Below are positions 47,101-57,040 of a stretch of 64,000 nt of DNA, piece by piece (the first letter of the stretch is position 1; each line of letters starts with the position of its first letter). The translations under genes were made by a program, and so were the position numbers. The notes under the pieces were generated by a model, which was not told the origin of the DNA, did no database searches, and saw nothing but the letters and a program-made list of their open reading frames with translations. The stretch covers positions 828,633 to 892,632 of the forward strand of contig JACTVC010000013.1 in assembly GCA_018417955.1 (NCBI GenBank). The letters run 5' to 3'. This DNA comes from Laccaria trichodermophora. Lineage: Eukaryota; Basidiomycota; Agaricomycetes; Agaricales; Hydnangiaceae.

Positions 47101-48161
47101 GCTATGACTGTGGATCAAGGATTCAGGATATGACTGTACTTTTCCAAGCCGTGTCGTCATTCTCTGACATAGAGATGATCAAGCATCTTCTTAACTCCGG
47201 CTGGGGGAAGGAACTCTCAATATCCTGCCTTCGTGTAACTCCAACAATCCGCGTGATGTGCGAAGATAATCACGAGCTCTTTGAGCTTCTGCTTCAATAC
47301 GATGGCAATGTGTTTGACTCTCAAGCTCTGGACTTTGGAAATGGCCCGATCGTGCATAACGCCTACACTTGGATTGCAACCTCGACGCGATCCAACCTCC
47401 GCATTGTAGAGCGGCTTCGGGGACTGGGAGTCCCATATGTAGAAAACGAGTGTATGTCTCCTTTCGAGATGTCCGTCCGCAGTGGCCAGTTTCAGCTGGC
47501 TACTTTCTTCCTGGATTCCTGTGAGGCGAACATAGAGCGACTCATCTTCGACGAGTTCTGTAATGATATTACAGCAGCCGCGTTTGGATCATGTCTGCCG
47601 CTGACACTTCTGGGCTGTCTAATTCTTGAGCATTCAATCCGGGCTCTGCCTGCCATCAAATATCTACTCCAGAATCAAGTCCGTGCACCGAGCTTTATCG
47701 TCAATCCGAAGAAGAGGTGGACTGCTCTCCATGCCGCAGCATTCATCCACAAAAATCAGTACGACAGCGAGGCAAACTCACGATTGTTGTCCCTTCTTCT
47801 TGAAGTGCCTCAGGCACTGAAGTTCTTGGAGTGCAAAGATGAATTCTTAGGCGGGACGCCGTTGCATTGGGCAGCCATGTGCGGAAACGACAATGCAGTG
47901 AAGATACTGCTCGAAAAGCAGGCTAACATCTGGGAGACGGAGAAGAACGGTCTGGGTGTGGTGCAACTGGTGGAAACAGAGTTGAAGGCATTAAAGAAGG
48001 TGGAAGCGGAATGCGGCACGACTCGGAAGCGCAACAACGAGACGAAGCGGCTCCACAACATTTTGGCACTTTTAGAGCAGGCTAAAGCAGATGAGGCAAG
48101 GAAGGACATTGATAATAGAGGAGCTGTGAAAGAGGCAACGAAAGGGAGTCTGCGGAACTAG
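44123..48161 (+). CDS. Protein kinase-ankyrin repeat protein
   Basis: Four exons: 44123-45291, 45339-45440, 45495-46677, 46728-48161 (1295 aa), phases consistent; I join what could look like two genes because a 102-nt exon links them in frame. The kinase domain (about residues 70-385) keeps its key residues: Lys104 (VAIKS), Glu129 region (YFELQVL), HGDVKCEN with Asp225 and Asn230, ADFG with Asp246, and DVYSLGFTLWRI. HGD replaces HRD, so activation-loop phosphorylation may not be needed. A linker with Sel1-like helices (ALRWLLVAAKSGD) precedes ankyrin-type repeats: GDTIIHYAANRGFLQLMQFV, GETALLQACRAGHAKIVSFL, GETPLHWIG, WTALHAAAF and GTPLHWAAMCGNDNAVKILL. Probable signalling kinase with a protein-binding scaffold; substrate unknown. 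It converges with the HeLo gene, 91 bp between stop codons. Confidence 0.86.
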
Positions 48162-48252
48162 AGGCTGCGAGGTACATCGAGGTTACCGGTGGATGTAAGC
48201 TGCTGTCAACCACTGCATGAAATTGGCATGAAATACACATTCAGGGAGACAT

Positions 48253-49968
48253 CTAAACATCACACCGATCTAACTCTTTAACGACCTTTTCAAAAAACTC
48301 TAAATGAAAATCCTCTTGCCCCCACCTACAGCTTAAACACACTTCCACAGCGCGTTTATACACATCTCCCATCCAATGCGCTAGATCCCCACTCTCCAGC
48401 ACATCCCTCTTCAACCGTTTCAAATTCTCCGAAGCATTTCGGTTCTCGCTCACAAGCTTCCGCAGAGGTTTCCAGTAAGCAATCTCAATCAAGATCAGCC
48501 CTAAACTGTACACATCGTATTTCTTGCTGAATGACTCTCGCTCTTCGCGTTGTACATCCGGGTGTCGATACTGGGCATAGACAGGATCATTGTCGACCGG
48601 TTCAGTAGCATCGTAAGCGCTGCTTAGACGGGCGAACCCAAAACCGACTATAAACGGCTCTTCGATTAGTTTCGAAATGGACAACGAGGAGCGGTCGCCG
48701 GGTCCGAAAAGGAGAATGTTATGGCTGCGAATGCCTTTGTGCAACCAGTCTGTGCTATGCAGGTGAAGGAGAGACGTGGCTAGACGCCTTGCGAGAAGAA
48801 AGCGGGAAGTTTGGGATGGGCGGTAACGACGGGGGTTATCGTCTGATAATAGATCATTGAGGGAGTCTGGGAACTTTGTAATGAGAGTGCAATTGCTGAG
48901 GGGCGGTGGTTGAAAGATGAATGCAAACCGCGCCGGCTGTTCCTCAGTGAGAAAGCCATGGCTACTGAGCACCCGAAATTCGTCTGGCTTTGGGGTTGCG
49001 TGATGTAGAAGTCGCGTAACGTTTTGCAGGCGCTGCAGAAGTTCGTCATTGACCGTTGTCACGGAGTCTCCAAAGCTTCTCCATTCCACCATCACCTGCT
49101 GGTTCCTGAACATGCCCAGGGAACGAGGTGCTCCAATCTCCAGAACATGTACTTTGTGATTCGATAGTTGGAGGGAGTCACGAATAGTACCCCCTTGTGA
49201 TGCCGAGCTAGTATCCCTTGCTTCAAACCTTTGCGTGTACTCCATCTCTAGCTTCAGCCGCAAAATTTTGTGCCCGGCAGGTAGGGCGATTTCTTTGTAC
49301 TGGTTGCCAGCCGCCCCTTGTATCACCTGCAATTTCAGCATGTCTTTCATCGCCGATGCTTCGAGGCAGAGAGCCCGGAAGTCATTTTGGAACTGCAGGC
49401 GCGATGCTGACTCGAGCATGCCTAAGAGCGTGTCATTATAGCCACGAAGCCGCGTCACAAGGTCAGAGAACGTCTCTTTGTCCACAGATACCCAGCGGAT
49501 CTTTTGGAAGAGAGAAGAACGAGACTGGACAGTAGACATGAGGGATGATTGTCGCTCCTGCTCGCGAGAATATTGTTCACGCAGCGAACGCAAACCCTGG
49601 ATGTAACTCCGGCTTCCGACATGACCACTTGTTTCCAGTAGTTGTACATCAAGTCCATACCGCTTCTTAAGCTCCTTCGCATCGTTTGTGATGCTTGAGA
49701 TCTGCACGAGAATTTGCATCACTGTCTCCGCGTTCTCCAGTGCAATTGTGCACCCGTTAGTCTTGCCATCGTTGTTACTTGGTGAAAGAAGGCCAACACT
49801 TCGTCCCCACATCATCAAGCGCGCTTCTTCGATCTCGAGCTGGCAGAGGAGTTTAGACGCGTCTTTGCCGAGATTTTGGGCTGAGAGGAGAGCTGCATAT
49901 CCCTGCATGCAGGTAGAGAGAAGAGAAGCCATAGATACAGCGCCGATAACGAAGCCAGCAACCTCCAT
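48253..49968 (-). CDS. HeLo-domain protein with C-terminal pseudokinase
   Basis: Single exon, 571 aa. The N-terminal ~210 residues match the fungal HeLo (prion-inhibition/propagation) type: MEVAGFVIGAVSMASLLSTC, a long amphipathic opening helix, then CQLEIEEARLMMWGRSVGL, and helices to about residue 210. In HET-S this domain inserts in membranes and kills the cell. Residues about 285-570 have protein-kinase architecture but lost catalysis. The VAIK lysine is replaced (QVMVEWRSF, 291-299), HRD reads LHKGIRSHN (409-417), and DFG reads VGFG (441-444). Structural motifs remain, for example YDVYSLGLILIEI (484-496). A HeLo-pseudokinase therefore resembles MLKL in layout. Membrane executor controlled by the pseudokinase is inference. 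Neighbour: the kinase-ankyrin gene, tail to tail. Confidence 0.86.
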   Translation of the reverse strand: MEVAGFVIGAVSMASLLSTCMQGYAALLSAQNLGKDASKLLCQLEIEEARLMMWGRSVGLLSPSNNDGKTNGCTIALENAETVMQILVQISSITNDAKELKKRYGLDVQLLETSGHVGSRSYIQGLRSLREQYSREQERQSSLMSTVQSRSSLFQKIRWVSVDKETFSDLVTRLRGYNDTLLGMLESASRLQFQNDFRALCLEASAMKDMLKLQVIQGAAGNQYKEIALPAGHKILRLKLEMEYTQRFEARDTSSASQGGTIRDSLQLSNHKVHVLEIGAPRSLGMFRNQQVMVEWRSFGDSVTTVNDELLQRLQNVTRLLHHATPKPDEFRVLSSHGFLTEEQPARFAFIFQPPPLSNCTLITKFPDSLNDLLSDDNPRRYRPSQTSRFLLARRLATSLLHLHSTDWLHKGIRSHNILLFGPGDRSSLSISKLIEEPFIVGFGFARLSSAYDATEPVDNDPVYAQYRHPDVQREERESFSKKYDVYSLGLILIEIAYWKPLRKLVSENRNASENLKRLKRDVLESGDLAHWMGDVYKRAVEVCLSCRWGQEDFHLEFFEKVVKELDRCDV

Positions 49969-51339
49969 GATCGGGAAAGTTGCTCGATTTAGCTGAAAGG
50001 TGAACGTTTCTTCTGTGGTCGTCTTTTTTGTCCTTTATGCGTCAGGTCGGGGTCGGTTTGCGCCTGCTTACTTCGGCCTGTGCTACATAGAGGCTCAGAG
50101 CCTAGGTTGCCAGCGCTAGTGTGACGGGAATTAGGCTCTCAAAACCGGCATGCAGATTAGGGCAAATCAGCGAGGTCTTGAGTGAGAAACGACAGCAAGT
50201 TTCTGCTCAATTTTCTGTTAAATGGGCAGGGTTATGGCCTTGTCAAGGTCGATTTTGAGTAAGATTTGTGATTTCGGAGTCGATCATCGACTCCGAAATC
50301 ACAAATCTTACTCTTTTTGAAGTTCAACGTTCAATGTTCTCCCTACCCTCTTCTCTCCACCCTTACAATGACTTAAAAGTTAGTGGTTGACGGGTCTTTC
50401 TCCCAATCACCACCCACCATTACCATCGGTAAGTTTCACTATGCATGCAACACCTCCTGTATAATGCAACCTGGGCTGCTTATGGACAGCATGCAGGTTC
50501 CGAGTCATTGCTCACCCCACATCCAACCATCTGGTGAGCTGACCTTCACCTTGTTGCATAACTCTGACTCAAAGCACATTCAGTCCGACCCTGTGCGTTG
50601 CGCGTTGGCACTGCACGTTCAACCCAGCGCAACCGAGGACACTTATCAAGTCCCGTGCTAGTGTGCAATCCCGTGCGACCATTCTTCCCTTCCGCCTCAG
50701 CGGCGATCTTACTCTTCATTTCAATTAGGTGCAGAAGTAAAGTTTCTATGGACCAAGAAAATCATGACAGTGAGCTTCACCATTCCCTTCATTTGTTGAC
50801 CGCGCTAATGCAGTCAATGCCATCGCTATCACGGTTAGGTTCACGTTTGAGTGGGGGCGCACCATCACAACTGATTGTGCGATGCCGGGGAATGTCCACG
50901 ATGGTCACGCAAAGCCGGGCGGGGTGCCATCGATTTGACTGCACATCAAGTTCATCCCCTGCTCTTTCCAGTGTGCAGTGGCCGACATCCTGTGCAGTGT
51001 GTATGTTTAGTAGTTTATTTACGATGGCATGTAAAGTACAAGCTGCTGCAATATGATTTTTTTTGCATACTTTTTTGATATTTTCGGCATTTTTGGCCTG
51101 ATTGGAAAGACCATGCAAGTGACAGATCAGATGTGCCTGTGATTCGCTCAATCGCTGTTGAGATCTAGTTGATCAATAGGCCGCATAGAGCCTGGTAGAC
51201 CGGCTAGGAATTGTCTACCCGAACTACTCTGAACTATCGTAGAAAGGGGAAATTACAGAGTTTTACATACGAGGAGGCTATCAACGGGCCTACCGATCAC
51301 TATACGTCTACATAGATCTATGTAGACATTGTTCTGTTT
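49969..51339. other. Intergenic with palindromes, no supported gene
   Basis: Holds the HeLo promoter, the 57-bp palindrome at 50257 and a 22-bp palindrome at 51306-51327. Both strands have open frames of 120-150 codons around 50600-51150, but no domain is recognisable. Confidence 0.35.
50257..50313. repeat. 57-bp perfect palindrome
   Basis: Arms of 28 bp (50257-50284 and 50286-50313) are exact reverse complements around a single central C at 50285. They include GATTTCGGAGTCGAT and its complement. The spacer is one base, so it could extrude as a cruciform or fold in RNA as a near loop-less hairpin. Confidence 0.92.
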
Positions 51340-53017
51340 CCAGATGATGAGTAGCTGCTCCCTAGACCGGTGACCGTTCTGTATATGAGAAGTACCTGCG
51401 ATATACAGACCGGTAAATCTGAGTTTAAATCCACGTACCGCGCGGCTCCCACGCCTGTTTCCATAAAAGGTTCGATGATTTCTGACCTCCCCTAAACAAT
51501 AAGCACGTGTCGCACGACGCGCACCGCGTTTCCACTGTATTCACGGTCTCCGTTGCGTGAAATCGACGCATTTTCTTTATGAATGACACATCTGTAAGAT
51601 CTGGAGTGGTTGCATCCAGACCGGACAACTTCTCGGATTTCTGTACTCCATCCATTTTGTCACATAGCTATCTGTTCTTTCTTTTCCCTGTTGTATTTTT
51701 GGGAAGTTCTCATTTTCTTGCCATGAAATATGTACATTCAATGTTAAAAAAAAAACACAAGGATTGATATAAATATATCGGCCGCGCCTCTGGGGTGCAT
51801 AGCTGAAAGACGATTTTGGGTTGGACACAGGGAAATCGAGGACCGGGAAGATTTGGCATGGGCCGGACCGGATTGTTAAGGGGAGGTCAAAAATCATCGA
51901 ACCTTTTATGGGAACTGGCGTGGGAGCCGCCAGAAAATCTCTGAATTCAAAAGTGCGGCAGAAAACCGCCGCACTGTGCGGCGACTGGTGCGGCGGCAAC
52001 TCCCGTCCAGTCACGGGACGATCTGTTCAGCGCTCACACTGGCACCTCCCAGGTCGCTCGTCATTCCTCTTCTGCCCACCGTCATCCAGGACGGCGCCGA
52101 GTGCTGAGCAAGCGCCTCCCTCCTTCCTTTCTTTTATTTACGACCTCGACACGCCCATGATCCTTAGATATTATCACCATAATGACAGACCCGACACTCT
52201 CACATGACCACACTGCCGACCATTGTCAATGCCTCAATTGCAGGAATACGTTACCTGTTAAGGGCCCTGCAGCCTCTGGGATTGCGCCAGGGCATCTTTA
52301 CCTTCATGTAAGTCGCTCTTTACGTACGCTGGGGAGTCAAACCATAACTAATAGCAACTTCAAGTGCAATGGGTGTGGATACCATTATATTTTCCCAAAG
52401 TGGTGCCAGTGCATCGTTCGCCGCTCACCTGCCCTTTCAGCTGGTATTAGCTCTTGCCAGCAGATCGCTTGTCCCTCCTCTCGTGCTGTGATGGCAACAG
52501 ACAAACAATGTGCTACAACCACCTGCACGAAAGGTGCGAACACGCTATGCTCGCACCGACAACTGTTGACAGAGACTGAGGGTGCCGCGAGAGCCGCTGG
52601 GTTACGCTCGGAGCAGGGGCAACTGGTCAGCCACATTATCGTAAGCAGTCAATGCAGTACCGTGACGCTGTCCTCCCTATCTTCCCGTTCCTTGACTGAC
52701 ATATGTAGTTACATTCATATAATCTTTTTATGATTGAAAGCTATATAATGTGTGGTTTGCGGCTGAGCGAGCCAGGTAAACGCGTCGCACTTGTAGCTTG
52801 GACTTCTGTTGACGTGTCTCTATTATTTGGCCAAAGACCACGTGACCAGGATCGCCGCACAGATCTGCCGCACTGTGATCGCCGCACTTTCGTATTCAGA
52901 GATGTCCTCGGAGCCGCGCGGTACGGGGATTTAAACTCAGACATACCAGCCTGTATATCGAAGTTCTCATATACAGGCTGGTCACGAGCCTAGCTGCTCC
53001 CAAACTGCTCCATCTGG
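51340..53017. mobile_element. 1.68-kb element with ~100-bp terminal inverted repeats
   Basis: The left end (about 51340-51455) and right end (about 52900-53017) are inverted copies. Shared blocks are CAGATG at the tips, AGCTGCTCC-type, GTGACC, CTGTATATGAGAA, GATATACAG, CTGAGTTTAAATCC and GTACCGCGCGGCTCC. Each end itself contains a small hairpin (CTGTATAT/ATATACAG). The interior is rich in GTGCGGC/GCCGCAC repeats around 51950-52010 and 52855-52885. No transposase recognised. Target duplication not resolved. Confidence 0.72.
52182..52733 (+). CDS. Hypothetical Cys-rich protein carried by the inverted-repeat element
   Basis: Open for 183 codons from MTDPTLSHDHTADH. Cysteines are spaced as possible zinc ligands: CQCLNC, then CNGCGYHYIFPKWCQC, later CATTTC and LCSHRQ. 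A GTAAGT..TTCAAG intron (52311-52364, 54 nt) would join GHLYLH to CNGC and keep frame. No family recognised. It lies wholly inside the element, so it may be cargo or a transposon accessory protein. Confidence 0.33.
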   Translation: MTDPTLSHDHTADHCQCLNCRNTLPVKGPAASGIAPGHLYLHVSRSLRTLGSQTITNSNFKCNGCGYHYIFPKWCQCIVRRSPALSAGISSCQQIACPSSRAVMATDKQCATTTCTKGANTLCSHRQLLTETEGAARAAGLRSEQGQLVSHIIVSSQCSTVTLSSLSSRSLTDICSYIHIIFL

Positions 53018-54021
53018 GGAGGCGCACCACCGACATCAAGACACGGCTGCTTAGTCATTGTACAGCCACTTCAAAATGGCCAAATCACTTCGCGTTCGGA
53101 CATCCCAACTCGAGAACGCGATTGAGGGGTGTGTAAAGTAGAAATTATAATAGAAATTTGTAAAAGGATGTACATAGAAATATAATCTACAAATCATCAT
53201 TATCCGACTCATATAAATTGTCATGTCCGGCCTGCTTATTAGTGTCCATGCCCGTTGAAATTAGTTGTTCTGCTCCTTCAATTGTTTCTCCTGAACCTTG
53301 GCTGGTGAGCCCACATTCGTTCTTTCTCCAAGTGGATCTCTTTGATCAATATGGGCTTTTTCAAGGTTTTTATTGCTGGTTTTTAGTTGTTTTCTTGAGA
53401 TTTTCCTCCATTTGGCATATTCTCGACCCATTATAGGTAGTAGGGCATCGTATTAGTGGAGAAGCAGTAAGATATGCAGATTATGGGCAGTCGAGACGCG
53501 AGAGACGCGCTTTTTTGAGGTTCTGCTGGGCTTTTGACGCGTCGGTCACATGTGTTACATTGTCACTTAATTGGCTTTTGCGCGTTGTAAAACTAAATCA
53601 ATATTTCTCTTTCCTCACACCCGTTCTGCACCTAGTGAATGTGTTAATGCATTGGTCGGGCCTTGCGCTTGGGGGTCTCAGCCTTGGTTTTCAATAATTT
53701 CTCCCAAAAGCCTGTTCCTCATAATATTTTTAAGGGTTTAAGCGTGAATATCAAAAAATTAAAGCCAAGACCCCCAGCGGAATCACTTTTTGTCTCGATC
53801 TAGGCACAAATATGAGGTAAGACACAGCTATTGCACTTAAAATATTGATTTTCCTTGTTTTTTAACAGATTGGCAGGAGATCAACATGTACAAATACCAC
53901 AGCTCTTACACCCATAAATTCGGTCACGTGAAATCTAATTTGAGACTGTATCGTTGTTTCTTGGTTGTTTCTCGCCTGTTTCTCGCCATCGTGGAATCTG
54001 GATTCCCCCGTTCGAATCACT
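53018..54021. other. Repeat-like intergenic DNA
   Basis: Minus strand 53170-53440 reads like the C-terminal part of a transposon-associated protein (EYAKWRKISRKQL, then in another frame NLYESDNDDL before a stop at about 53181), but no family can be named. An inverted repeat of about 25 bp lies at 53665-53700 and 53750-53785 around GGGGGTCT. Confidence 0.3.
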
Positions 54022-55020
54022 TACACTTGAGTGGTGTCTCCGACGTGATGGGGTGGGCAATCCAGCCAGCGGCACCTACTTTGGAGGTTGAACGTTGAGT
54101 CTTGATACGCTTTTCAGACCGTGTTTGTTGGACAAGCGACAGCGCGCAAGTGAGTTCTTTTCCTAGTCTCCAACCGTCTAAAAAACTAACCAATGTTTAG
54201 ACGATACTTGGAAGCCTTTTGTCCTGGAAATCCCGCGGCTTGTGCGCCAATTTATTCCGAAGAAACAAGTCCAATTTCAAGCCGACGTATAACTATCAAC
54301 CACACGGCAACGAGTGCAGAGTCTGGGGCTCTCTTCAGGTGCAACGGGCTACAGGTACGCTTTTAATCCCACTTCTTGCGACTTTAACTGACGGATGACG
54401 AATGAAAGCCAATCTTTACATCACTCTCTCGTCCATGTTTATGCCAGTATAGACCATAATCGTATGCCCTTCCCCCTTCCCCAATATTCAGGCTTACGTC
54501 GCACCTAGAGATGAACTCTTGCACGTCATCACAGCCTTCTCATTCGGGCCCCATTTCCCCTACATCACCCAACTATTGGCCAACTCTTTCCACTACTTCT
54601 CTTTCCAATATCCCACCTAACATCCCTCCAAAACAGGTTTCGTAGCATATCAGTACTTCTTACGCGTCATTCTGGCAACCTACACCTCCCCTCGTTTCGC
54701 GCCCCTCCAAACGCACCAATATAGCGTAACGCATCACACCCGCATAGTGCACCGAAGATGAACATACCTATGCTCTGCAAATACCCCATGACTTTTCTCT
54801 ACCGACCTGAATGGCGCCGGCCGGAATGTTCTTTCTCCTGTTCAAGACCCAATTTGCGGGACCGCCCCCCTCTTTGATAGAAGTAGGCAGGACGCTCTTT
54901 GGCTTCCTTCAACCAGTTAATATAAGCCCAGTCCTCGGCCCTTTTCTGTGACAAGCCGGTTCCTCTTTGTCTCTGTCCTTGTAGTCCCAATCGCCACACG
55001 TTCCTCCCCAGAATCCCAAC
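54022..55020 (+). pseudogene. ERV41 pseudogene copy 2
   Basis: Matches ERV41 from exon 2 (CGACGTGATGGGG at 54039) through the PTYNYQPHGNE-type segment and FGPHFP to the start of exon 7 (CAATATAGCGTAACGCA near 54716), then the foreign segment shared by all three pseudogenes (54780-55020; minus strand WAYINWLKEAKERPAYFYQR). Several frameshifts and stops. Exon 3 donor GTGAGT. Confidence 0.85.
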
Positions 55021-55194
55021 GCATTTAGCCGCGCCATCGTTTCTTTTCCCTGTGTTATGAAACTACAGGCAGATTTGTTGAAGAAGGCGGCCTGGTGGGT
55101 GTTCGTTTATCACTTGTCTCCATCCCTCTAGTATGGTCCTTTTGAGGTGCTGATTTGGTATTGGTTTCTCTAGATTCCTACGAATGAACCCTGA

Positions 55195-56830
55195 ACAGTG
55201 ACTAACTATGTGCCAAGCTACACGTCACTCCTGCGAATTTTTTTTATTCGAGTTTCTCCATGTACTCTTTCTTTACTTCGGCGCTCGTTGACATCGCCAA
55301 CGATGTACAGCGACTCTTCGCTGCTCGACAAGCTCGATTCGGCGGTGCCACCGCCATTGGCCAAGTTCAATGCTTTTCCAATCTTACACCTGAGTGGTGG
55401 TCCCACGTGATGGGGTGGGCAATCCAGCCAGCGAAATTTACTTCGGACGTTGACACAATTTTAGACCATGTTTGATGCTGGTCAAGGGCCCACAAGTGAG
55501 TTCTTTTCCTAGAGTCTCCAACCGTCTTAAAAACTGACCAATGTTTAGACAACACCCGGAGGCTTTGTCTGCCCGTCAGGTCATTTCACTGTCCCGTCAA
55601 CACCGCGGCTTCTGCGCCAATTTATTCCTAAGAAACGAGTCGAACTTCAAGCCAATGTACTTATAACTATCCACCACACGGCAATGCATGTGGAGTCTGG
55701 GGTCTTTTTGAGGTGAAACGGGTTACAGGTACGCTTTTAATCACTTCTTGGGACGTTCCCTGACCTATGACGAATGAAAGCCAATCTTCGCATCACTCTC
55801 TCGGCCATGGTTATGCGAGCTATGAACATGCAGACAATGAGCGTACGTCCTTCCCCCTTCCCCAACTGTATCCAGGCTTACGTCGCCCTTAGAGATGAAT
55901 CTCTGCACGTTGTCACAGCCTTCTCACTCGGGCCCCATTTCCCCGACATCACCCAACCATTGGACAACTCGTTCGAATCCACGACGAACGTAAGTACCAC
56001 CTTTCGTTCTAATACCCCACCTAACGTTCCTCCAAAACAGGTTCCCGATACTTCTTACACGTCGTCCTGACGACCTTGCGCAAGACTCTGAATTCAACCC
56101 ATATCCCTCCACACGCACCAATACAGCGTAACTGCACCCGCATAATGCACCGAAGATGAACATACCTCATAAGACGCTCTGCGAATTACAATGCCGATTT
56201 GAATAGCGCCGGCCGGAATGTTTTTTCGCCTGGTTCAAGACCCAGTTGGCGGGCTCGCGCCCCTCATTGATAGAAGTAGTCTATGCTTGGGCTTCCTTCA
56301 ACACCTTGCTATCACCCCAGTTCTCTGCCCCTTTCTGTGACAAGCCAACGAGCAAAGCGAATAGCATGCGACGAACAGCAAACACTGCACCTCTTCATTG
56401 TGCTCCTCGTGTTTCTTGTGGGTACACACCGCCAGCAATGGTGGCAACACCTGCAGCCAAACCCCCAGCGATCTATGACGATGTGGGTTTGACACAACAC
56501 ATCTGTGGTGTGTTTGTCACCCGCCTCAAACGACTTCCTGTTCTTTTCATCATCTGAACAACCTTTCTTCCTACGGCGTGGAGTGCCTCTGTCTTACAAT
56601 ATATTCTAACCCTGTTTTGAGGGGTTGGCCTTGGGTTCCCTTTGGCACCCGGGAGTATACGCGCATCTGCGAGCTTGGGCCGATTGTTTAGGTCGAAGTC
56701 GGGTGGTGCGAGTGCGATAGGTATGGGACGGTGTCCCAACGTGGGGGTATACGAGGGACTAACGCCTTCTTATTCACACTTTTCGCCTTGAGCCATCCGC
56801 CGAGGAGACCGACGCTTGTTGGGCCTAAGG
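55195..56830 (+). pseudogene. ERV41 pseudogene copy 3
   Basis: Starts with the ERV41 upstream flank (GTGCCAAGCTACACGTCACTCC) and exon 1 (SSLLDKLDSAVPPPLAKFNAF), jumps to exon 2 (CTGAGTGGTGG), then runs through exons 3-7 with deletions. It carries the shared foreign segment (56190-56500) and ends CCTAAGGGGAAGAGC by the LRR-like gene. Multiple stops and frameshifts. Confidence 0.87.
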
Positions 56831-57040
56831 GGAAGAGCAGCTGATATTGGACACCTGTACATAGTATTGGTTGAAAATCTTCATTGAAAGCATTGTAGGC
56901 AAAAACATTGATACAACACGTATGCAGACGTACAACACTTGAACGAACGAAAAAACACAGACGACAAAAGCAGAAAACACAGAAAACGAAACACACAACC
57001 CAGCAACGAAGTCCCCTCGCTCGCTCACCGACACCAACAA

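Noticed and set aside
51821..52207. Plus-strand 128-codon frame in the inverted-repeat element
   Set aside because: No domain, and it runs through the GTGCGGC repeat zone; probably fortuitous.
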